A DNA stretch of 6,566 bases from an uncultured Lachnospiraceae bacterium (GTDB lineage Bacteria; Bacillota; Clostridia; Lachnospirales; Lachnospiraceae): positions 1-6,566 of the forward strand of contig CAKSAI010000182.1 in the NCBI GenBank assembly GCA_934434905.1, in the 5' to 3' direction. Position 1 is the stretch's first letter. Each line of letters opens with the position of its first letter. The position numbers were made by a program, and so were the translations under genes. The notes below the pieces were generated by a model. It searched no databases, was not told the origin of the DNA, and saw only the letters and a program-made list of their open reading frames with translations. Shown here piece by piece: positions 1 to 4,554 of this stretch.

Positions 1-1099
1 CGCCAAATCACCGGTAAAAAACCGGGAAGATCTCGCTCTGGCATACACGCCGGGCGTCGCAGAGCCCTGCAAAGAGATCGCTAAGGATCCGGATCTGGCA
101 TACACATACACCATGAAGGCCAACACCGTGGCCGTAGTCTCCGACGGCAGTGCCGTCCTGGGTCTTGGAAATATCGGGCCGCTGGCTGCCATGCCTGTGA
201 TGGAAGGAAAATGCGTGCTTTTCAAGGAATTCGGAGATGTCAACGCTGTCCCCATCTGCCTGGACACCCAGGACACCGAGGAGATCATCAAGGCTGTCAC
301 CTGGCTTGCCCCCGGCTTCGGCGGCATTAACCTGGAAGATATCTCTGCCCCCCGCTGCTTTGAGATCGAGCAGCGTTTAAAGGAGACACTGTCCATCCCG
401 GTATTTCACGATGACCAGCACGGCACTGCCATCGTAGTGCTTGCCGGTATCATCAATGCGCTGAAGGTCACCGGTAAGAAGAAGGAGGATTGCCGCGTGG
501 TGGTAAATGGCGCCGGTTCCGCCGGAGTAGCCATTACCAAGCTGCTCTTAACCTACGGATTTCCTCATGTAACCATGTGTGACCGTCTTGGCATCATCGG
601 CCGGGATTACCCGGATCTAAACTGGATGCAGCAGGAAATGACCAAGACCACCAACCTGGAAAATAAAAGTGGTACCCTGGCCGATGCCATGAAGGGCGCA
701 GACATCTTCGTAGGCGTATCCGCTCCGGGCATTGTCACCCCGGAAATGGTGTCCGCAATGAATAAGGATGCCATTCTATTCGCCATGGCCAACCCCGTGC
801 CGGAGATCATGCCGGATCTGGCCAAGGCTGCCGGGGCAAGGATCGTCGGCACAGGCCGCAGCGACTTCCCCAACCAGATAAATAATGTAGTGGCATTCCC
901 CGGAATCTTCAAGGGTGCTCTGGAGGGACGTGCCACACAGATCACCGAAGAGATGAAGCTGGCTGCTGCCGAAGCCATTGCAGCACTGGTTTCCCCGGAG
1001 GAGCTGAACGAGGACTTCATCATGCCACAGCCTTTTGACCCAAGAGTTGCCCAGGTAGTCAGCCAGGCTGTGAAGTCTCATATTGTAAAACAGGAGTAA
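1..1099 (+). CDS. NAD(P)-dependent malic enzyme, 5'-truncated by the window edge
   Basis: Oxidative decarboxylation of malate to pyruvate and CO2 with reduction of NAD(P)+, in the cytoplasm. The frame is open from base 2 and 366 residues are visible; short bacterial malic enzymes have roughly 390, so about 20-30 N-terminal residues are missing. The ATG at 113 is internal, because the codons before it encode the conserved YTPGVA segment with the catalytic Tyr at 44-46. Further landmarks: the catalytic Lys in VLFKEF at 224-226; the metal-binding Glu-Asp of NLEDIS at 335-340; the Asp pair of FHDDQHGTA at 410-415; the Rossmann motif GAGSAG at 509-526; an Asp in VTMCDRLG that ends the second Rossmann strand; and FAMANPVPEI near 780. 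The Asp is compatible with NAD use, but the cofactor cannot be settled by eye. No C-terminal phosphotransacetylase domain is present. The gene ends at TAA 1097-1099, 5 nt before the DUF4364 gene. Family assignment is secure. Confidence 0.96.
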   Translation, partial: AKSPVKNREDLALAYTPGVAEPCKEIAKDPDLAYTYTMKANTVAVVSDGSAVLGLGNIGPLAAMPVMEGKCVLFKEFGDVNAVPICLDTQDTEEIIKAVTWLAPGFGGINLEDISAPRCFEIEQRLKETLSIPVFHDDQHGTAIVVLAGIINALKVTGKKKEDCRVVVNGAGSAGVAITKLLLTYGFPHVTMCDRLGIIGRDYPDLNWMQQEMTKTTNLENKSGTLADAMKGADIFVGVSAPGIVTPEMVSAMNKDAILFAMANPVPEIMPDLAKAAGARIVGTGRSDFPNQINNVVAFPGIFKGALEGRATQITEEMKLAAAEAIAALVSPEELNEDFIMPQPFDPRVAQVVSQAVKSHIVKQE

Positions 1100-1104
1100 C
1101 GACC
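1092..1104 (+). promoter_or_regulatory. Ribosome binding site of the DUF4364 gene, overlapping the malic enzyme stop
   Basis: AGGAG at 1092-1096 abuts the malic enzyme TAA (1097-1099) and lies 8 nt before the ATG at 1105. Ribosomes terminating on malic enzyme sit over this site, which suggests translational coupling of the two genes. Confidence 0.75.
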
Positions 1105-1620
1105 ATGGCGGAAGCTTTAACGCAATACAAACTCATTATTTTATACATGCTGGACAAAGTGGATTTTCCCCTCACCAACACACAGATCTCCAATTTTATA
1201 CTGGAGAAGGGATATACCAGCTATTTTACCCTGCAGCAGGCCATCAACGAACTGATCCTGGCTGAGCTGATCATCACGGAACCCACGCACAACAATACCT
1301 GCTACCACATCACCCCTGCAGGCCGGGAGACACTCTCCTACTTTCCGGACAAGATATCCGATGCCATCAAGAAGGACATCATTGCTTATTTTGAGAAAAA
1401 CCGCATGGAATTGAAAAACGAAGTCCTTATCCTGGCGGATTACTACCGGACTACCGCGCGGGAATATGTGGCACGCTGCCAGATCAAGGATCGCGAGACA
1501 CCGCTTCTGGATCTGAATATACGCGTGAATACAAAGGCGCAGGCAGAGGCTGTCTGCAGCAATTGGCGACGTCAGAACGAGGATGTTTATGAGTATCTGA
1601 TGGATCTGCTGATGAAATAG
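1105..1620 (+). CDS. DUF4364 family protein, predicted winged-helix
   Basis: A 171-residue protein that I recognise as DUF4364, a family common in Clostridia without an established biochemical role. Residues 1-70 read like a winged helix-turn-helix: a helix with YKLIILYMLDKV, then TNTQISNFILEKGY and TLQQAINELILAELI as the likely HTH helices, then a wing with CYHITPAGRETL, similar to PadR/MarR-type domains. Residues 80-171 hold a helix (IKKDIIAYFEKNRMELKNE), a segment rich in aromatic and charged residues, and a C-terminal helix ending DLLMK. There is no signal peptide or membrane segment. The ATG at 1105 has AGGAG at 1092-1096, 8 nt upstream, and overlaps nothing. The gene follows malic enzyme by 5 nt and probably shares its transcript. 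A DNA-binding regulatory role is an inference from the fold; the target is unknown. Confidence 0.88.
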   Translation: MAEALTQYKLIILYMLDKVDFPLTNTQISNFILEKGYTSYFTLQQAINELILAELIITEPTHNNTCYHITPAGRETLSYFPDKISDAIKKDIIAYFEKNRMELKNEVLILADYYRTTAREYVARCQIKDRETPLLDLNIRVNTKAQAEAVCSNWRRQNEDVYEYLMDLLMK

Positions 1621-1640
1621 AGATCTTTTATGCCGCAAAG

Positions 1641-1666
1641 AAGGGAGCCACTACAACAGCTCCCTT
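1641..1666. terminator. Putative bidirectional terminator hairpin between convergent genes
   Basis: AAGGGAGC (1641-1648) and GCTCCCTT (1659-1666) form a perfect 8-bp stem with a 10-nt loop. It lies just past the DUF4364 stop on the + strand and overlaps the last codons and stop (1651-1653) of the HAD gene on the - strand. The following sequence is pyrimidine-rich but has no solid U-run (TTAACTTCTTCTT on +, CTTCTTTGC on -), so efficiency may be moderate. Position between two convergent units supports a terminator role in both directions. Confidence 0.6.
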
Positions 1667-2247
1667 AACTTCTTCTTCGCATTTTCAATTCCCGTAAAAT
1701 GAATTGCATGTATCCCCATATTTCGAGCCGCATTCACGTTGTCCAGACTGTCGTCCAGGAACACACATTCCTCCGGCTTCAACTGATATCGTTCCAGCAA
1801 TGTCCGGTAGATCTCCGGCTCCGGCTTATTCAGCTTCACCTGCCAGGAGAACAGCGCTCCGTCCATCCGCTCTAAGAAGGTCAGCTTTTCCTTCGTCAGA
1901 TCAAAGGTTCTCTTGGAATAGTTGGATAGAATGTAGCAGTGATATCCTTCTTCCTTGAGACCTCTTACCCACTCCTCCACGTAGGGATAACGCTCAATGG
2001 TATCTGCCGTATGATCCCAGAACAAGCGGATCTCCTTCTCCAGTCCGGGGGCATTGGCGATGAAGGAGGCAAGAATCTCCTCATCACTGATAAGACTCCG
2101 GTCATAATCACGCCATGCATCGGATCGCACTGTGGCATCCGCCAGTTTCTCAAAAATCTCGCCGGAGAATCCCAGCTCGTGCATCACTTTCTCCCAGCAG
2201 AAATCCGCAAGAACCATACCGACATCGAAAATTATATTTCTTATCAT
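1651..2247 (-). CDS. HAD-superfamily hydrolase (subfamily IA, YihX-like)
   Basis: A 198-residue cytoplasmic hydrolase of the haloacid dehalogenase fold, probably a phosphatase for a small phosphorylated metabolite. All four HAD motifs are visible: motif I FDVGMVLADF with the nucleophile Asp8; motif II ILSNYS with Ser108; motif III KPEPEIY with Lys141; motif IV FLDDSLDN with Asp165-Asp166. The helical cap inserted after motif I (about residues 15-90) fits subfamily I. The second Asp usual in motif I (D-x-D) is Gly10; the same D-x-G pattern occurs in E. coli YihX, a glucose-1-phosphate phosphatase, so the protein need not be inactive. The ATG at 2245-2247 has AGGAG at 2254-2258, 6 nt upstream. 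It starts 15 nt after the purA stop, so it is probably cotranscribed with purA. Substrate is unknown; dephosphorylation of a nucleotide or sugar phosphate is possible but unsupported by anything specific in the sequence. Confidence 0.9.
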   Translation of the reverse strand: MIRNIIFDVGMVLADFCWEKVMHELGFSGEIFEKLADATVRSDAWRDYDRSLISDEEILASFIANAPGLEKEIRLFWDHTADTIERYPYVEEWVRGLKEEGYHCYILSNYSKRTFDLTKEKLTFLERMDGALFSWQVKLNKPEPEIYRTLLERYQLKPEECVFLDDSLDNVNAARNMGIHAIHFTGIENAKKKLRELL

Positions 2248-2262
2248 TTCTCTCTCCTCGTG

Positions 2263-3537
2263 TTACCGATAGATGATATCGTCCCGTCCCGGTCCGTTGG
2301 AGACCATGGTGATGGGGAATCCGATCTTCTCCTCGATAAACTCGATATATTTCCGGCAGTTTTCCGGCAGCTCCTCATAGGTCCGAATGCCGCGGATATC
2401 GCACTTCCAGCCCGGCAGCGTCGTAAGGATCGGCTTCGCCTTCTCAAGTCTGGCCGTAGTCGGGAAGTCCGTGGTGATCTCTCCATCGATCTCATAGGCG
2501 GTACACACCGGGATCTCATCGAGATATCCCAGCACATCCAGAACCGTAAAGGCCACATCCGTGGTACCCTGGATCCTGCAGCCGTACTTGCTTGCCACGC
2601 AGTCAAACCAGCCCATTCTTCTGGGCCGTCCGGTAGTGGCGCCGAACTCGCCGCCATCACCGCCTCTGCGCCGCAGCTCATCCGCTTCCTCTCCGAAGAT
2701 CTCGCTGACAAAGGCTCCTGCTCCCACTGCGGAAGAATATGCCTTGCAGACGGTGATGATCTTGCCGATCTCATAGGGCGGAATTCCTGCACCGATGGCA
2801 CCGTAGGCTGCCAGGGTGGAGGATGACGTTACCATGGGATAGATCCCGTGATCCGGATCCTTCAGGGAGCCAAGCTGGCCCTCCAGCAGGATGTTCTTTC
2901 CGGCCTTGATTGCATCGTAGAGATATGCGGAGGTATCGCAGACATAAGGCTCCGCCATCTTCCGATATCCTCTTAACTCCTCCATCAGATCCTCCGGCTT
3001 CAGCAGGGGCTTATGATACAGATGCTCGAAGAGCACATTCTTCAATTCACAGATACGCTCCACCTTTTCCTTCAGCAGCTCCTCGTCAAACAGCTCGCTG
3101 ACCTGGAACCCGATCTTTGCATATTTATCCGAATAAAACGGCGCGATCCCGGACTTGGTGGAACCGAAGGACTTTCCGGCCAGACGCGCTTCCTCGTAAG
3201 AATCCAGAAGGATATGATAAGACATCACAATCTGTGCGCGGTCAGACACAAGAATCTTCGGTGCCGGCACACCCCGCTCCACGATGGACTGGATCTCCTT
3301 AAATAACAACGGAATATTCAGTGCCACGCCATTTCCGATAATACTGGTGGTATGATTATAAAAAACACCCGACGGCAACGTATGCAACGCAAATTTGCCA
3401 TAATTGTTGACAATAGTGTGCCCCGCATTGGCTCCGCCCTGGAAACGCACGATAATATCCGCTTCCTTTGCCAGCATATCCGTAATCTTTCCTTTGCCTT
3501 CGTCGCCCCAGTTTGCTCCGACAATTGCTTTTACCAT
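2263..3537 (-). CDS. purA: Adenylosuccinate synthetase, divergent clostridial type
   Basis: Catalyses IMP + aspartate + GTP to adenylosuccinate + GDP + Pi, the first committed step from IMP to AMP, in the cytoplasm. At 424 residues it has the usual family length. Clear signatures: the P-loop-like GDEGKGK (residues 11-17) with catalytic Asp12; GGANAGHTI with His40; DPDHGIYPMVTSSS (227-240); FGATTGRPRRMGWFD (298-312); and Asp334 in TVLDVL, equivalent to the guanine-recognising Asp333 of E. coli. Several binding positions differ from E. coli PurA: STKSG in place of TTGRG, Lys141 for Arg143, QLG for AQG around Gln224, Val332 for Lys331, and a 3-residue Gly-rich insertion near 293-296. I recall this pattern in Lachnospiraceae PurA proteins. 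The start at 3537 is chosen because AGGAGG lies 8 nt upstream and the protein then opens with the family's N-terminal strand; the in-frame ATG at 3576 would put that site inside the gene. The next gene is a HAD hydrolase 15 nt downstream. Confidence 0.95.
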   Translation of the reverse strand: MVKAIVGANWGDEGKGKITDMLAKEADIIVRFQGGANAGHTIVNNYGKFALHTLPSGVFYNHTTSIIGNGVALNIPLLFKEIQSIVERGVPAPKILVSDRAQIVMSYHILLDSYEEARLAGKSFGSTKSGIAPFYSDKYAKIGFQVSELFDEELLKEKVERICELKNVLFEHLYHKPLLKPEDLMEELRGYRKMAEPYVCDTSAYLYDAIKAGKNILLEGQLGSLKDPDHGIYPMVTSSSTLAAYGAIGAGIPPYEIGKIITVCKAYSSAVGAGAFVSEIFGEEADELRRRGGDGGEFGATTGRPRRMGWFDCVASKYGCRIQGTTDVAFTVLDVLGYLDEIPVCTAYEIDGEITTDFPTTARLEKAKPILTTLPGWKCDIRGIRTYEELPENCRKYIEFIEEKIGFPITMVSNGPGRDDIIYR

Positions 3538-3545
3538 TTCTGAAT

Positions 3546-3551
3546 CCTCCT
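3546..3551 (-). promoter_or_regulatory. Ribosome binding site of purA, decides the start
   Basis: On the - strand this reads AGGAGG, a full Shine-Dalgarno sequence 8 nt before the ATG at 3535-3537. No comparable site precedes the alternative in-frame ATG at 3574-3576, which also lies only about 6 nt after the predicted transcription start. The shorter purA is therefore preferred. Confidence 0.88.
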
Positions 3552-3588
3552 CGTACTTCTGATTTTTCGTTTTCACACGTACTTAACC

Positions 3589-3617
3589 AGTATACACGGC
3601 TTTATTCCATAAGTAAA
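3589..3617 (-). promoter_or_regulatory. Predicted sigma-A type promoter of purA
   Basis: On the - strand a -35 element TTTACT (3612-3617, 4 of 6 matches to TTGACA) is followed by a 17-nt spacer and a -10 element TATACT (3589-3594, 5 of 6 matches to TATAAT). Transcription would start near 3582, leaving a leader of about 45 nt that carries the purA ribosome binding site. The sequence upstream is AT-rich, as expected for a promoter. No purine riboswitch fits in so short a leader. Confidence 0.7.
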
Positions 3618-3638
3618 ATCAATGTTTTTTATATTTAT

Positions 3639-3655
3639 CATAATTAATTATTATG
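3639..3655. repeat. Inverted repeat of LysR-box form upstream of the purA promoter
   Basis: CATAAT (3639-3644) and ATTATG (3650-3655) are perfect inverted arms around a 5-nt AT-only centre. The repeat contains a symmetric T-N11-A (T at 3641, A at 3653), the minimal signature of LysR-family binding sites. It overlaps the lysR stop codon (3644-3646), and its centre at 3647 is about 65 bp upstream of the predicted purA start. The region is very AT-rich, so a chance palindrome is possible; a weak transcript hairpin is another reading, but no U-run follows it on the - strand. Confidence 0.4.
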
Positions 3656-4531
3656 TATCATTTCCAAAAACTTCCGGGATGCCGCCGATTGGGGAATCCG
3701 CTCATCCGTGATGATACAGAACTCCCGCTTCGGAATCCTGCGGTCGAAGGTCAGCTCAAATAGCTCGCCCCGGTCAATATACTCCTGTGCGAACTCCCGC
3801 ATCACGCTGGCAATCCCAAGCCCCCGGAGCGCAAACTGGATCAGCATATTGCTGGTAGCCAGCTCGAATTCCGGGTGCAGCTCCACATCCTGTTCCTTCA
3901 GAAAATGCTCCACATAGCTGCGGGTGGAGGTACTTCCCTCCAGGCACATGATGGGAAGCTTCTCCAGATCCTTATAGGACAAAAGCTTTCCCTTCAACTG
4001 CCAGAACAGGCTTCCCGCCACAAAAATATCCTCGATCTTCTTCACCGGCACCAGATTCCAAGGATGGCGGCTGTTCACCGGGGTGCTGACCACCCCAAAA
4101 TCGATCCTGCCGTCCATCAGATGGCGGATCGTCTCCGGCGTGGGCGCATTGGTGACTGTCACCTTGATTCCGGGATACCTTCGATGAAACTGCTCCAGCC
4201 ACGGGAGCAGATAAAACTGCAGGGTCATGTCGCTGGCGCCGATATGGATCTCACCCAGATCAAGATCCAGCATCTCCTGCACCTTCTGCTCCCCCTGCCG
4301 GATGTATTCATATCCTCTGGACACATAGGAATACAGAAGCTCTCCCTCCCGAGTCAGGCGAACGCCCTTCTTCATGCGCACGAACAAGGTCAGCTTCAAC
4401 TGTCTCTCCAGGTTCTTGATGCTCTGGCTTACCGCCGGCTGGGAAAGCGCCAGCTCCTCTGCCGCCTGGGTGATCCCGCCGGATCTTGCCACATAATAAA
4501 ATATTTTGTAATACTCCAGATTTACGTCCAT
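3644..4531 (-). CDS. LysR-family transcriptional regulator
   Basis: A 295-residue DNA-binding regulator of typical LysR length. Residues 1-60 form the winged helix-turn-helix, with GGITQAAEELALSQPAVSQS (18-37) as the HTH core and LFVRMKKGVRLTREGE after it. A linker helix follows (about 63-90), then the effector-binding domain from about residue 93 to the end, with LDLGEIHIGAS, the hinge segments around FGVVSTP and the closing GLGIASVMREFA. The ligand is not recognisable. The start is MDVNLEYYK at 4529-4531 with GAGG at 4539-4542, 7 nt upstream; the open frame continues up to 4741, but that extension lies inside the ATPase gene and has no LysR character. The gene begins 23 nt after the ATPase stop, so cotranscription is likely. 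LysR genes are often divergent from their targets; here none is divergent, so targets could be purA downstream, its own unit or distant genes. Confidence 0.94.
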   Translation of the reverse strand: MDVNLEYYKIFYYVARSGGITQAAEELALSQPAVSQSIKNLERQLKLTLFVRMKKGVRLTREGELLYSYVSRGYEYIRQGEQKVQEMLDLDLGEIHIGASDMTLQFYLLPWLEQFHRRYPGIKVTVTNAPTPETIRHLMDGRIDFGVVSTPVNSRHPWNLVPVKKIEDIFVAGSLFWQLKGKLLSYKDLEKLPIMCLEGSTSTRSYVEHFLKEQDVELHPEFELATSNMLIQFALRGLGIASVMREFAQEYIDRGELFELTFDRRIPKREFCIITDERIPQSAASRKFLEMIHNN

Positions 4532-4554
4532 AAATATTCCTCTTATCGTTTCCG

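Noticed and set aside
607..1023. 138-codon open frame on the - strand inside malic enzyme
   Set aside because: Ser/Ala-rich shadow of the malic enzyme codons, with no recognisable domain.
1141..1638. 165-codon open frame on the - strand over the DUF4364 gene
   Set aside because: The opposite strand encodes a recognised family with a proper ribosome binding site; this product has no recognisable features.
1939..2826. 295-codon open frame on the + strand, antisense to purA and the HAD gene
   Set aside because: It mirrors the coding pattern of two well-identified genes on the other strand, resembles no family I know, and has no ribosome binding site suited to its start.
2263..3537. PurZ-type enzyme (2-aminoadenylosuccinate synthetase of Z-genome phages)
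   Set aside because: The catalytic Asp of GDEGKGK, replaced in PurZ, is kept, as is the guanine-recognising Asp334. There is also no phage context.
3538..3576. N-terminal extension of purA by 13 residues to the ATG at 3576
   Set aside because: The purA Shine-Dalgarno sequence lies inside it, the extra residues are not part of the family, and this ATG lacks its own ribosome binding site.
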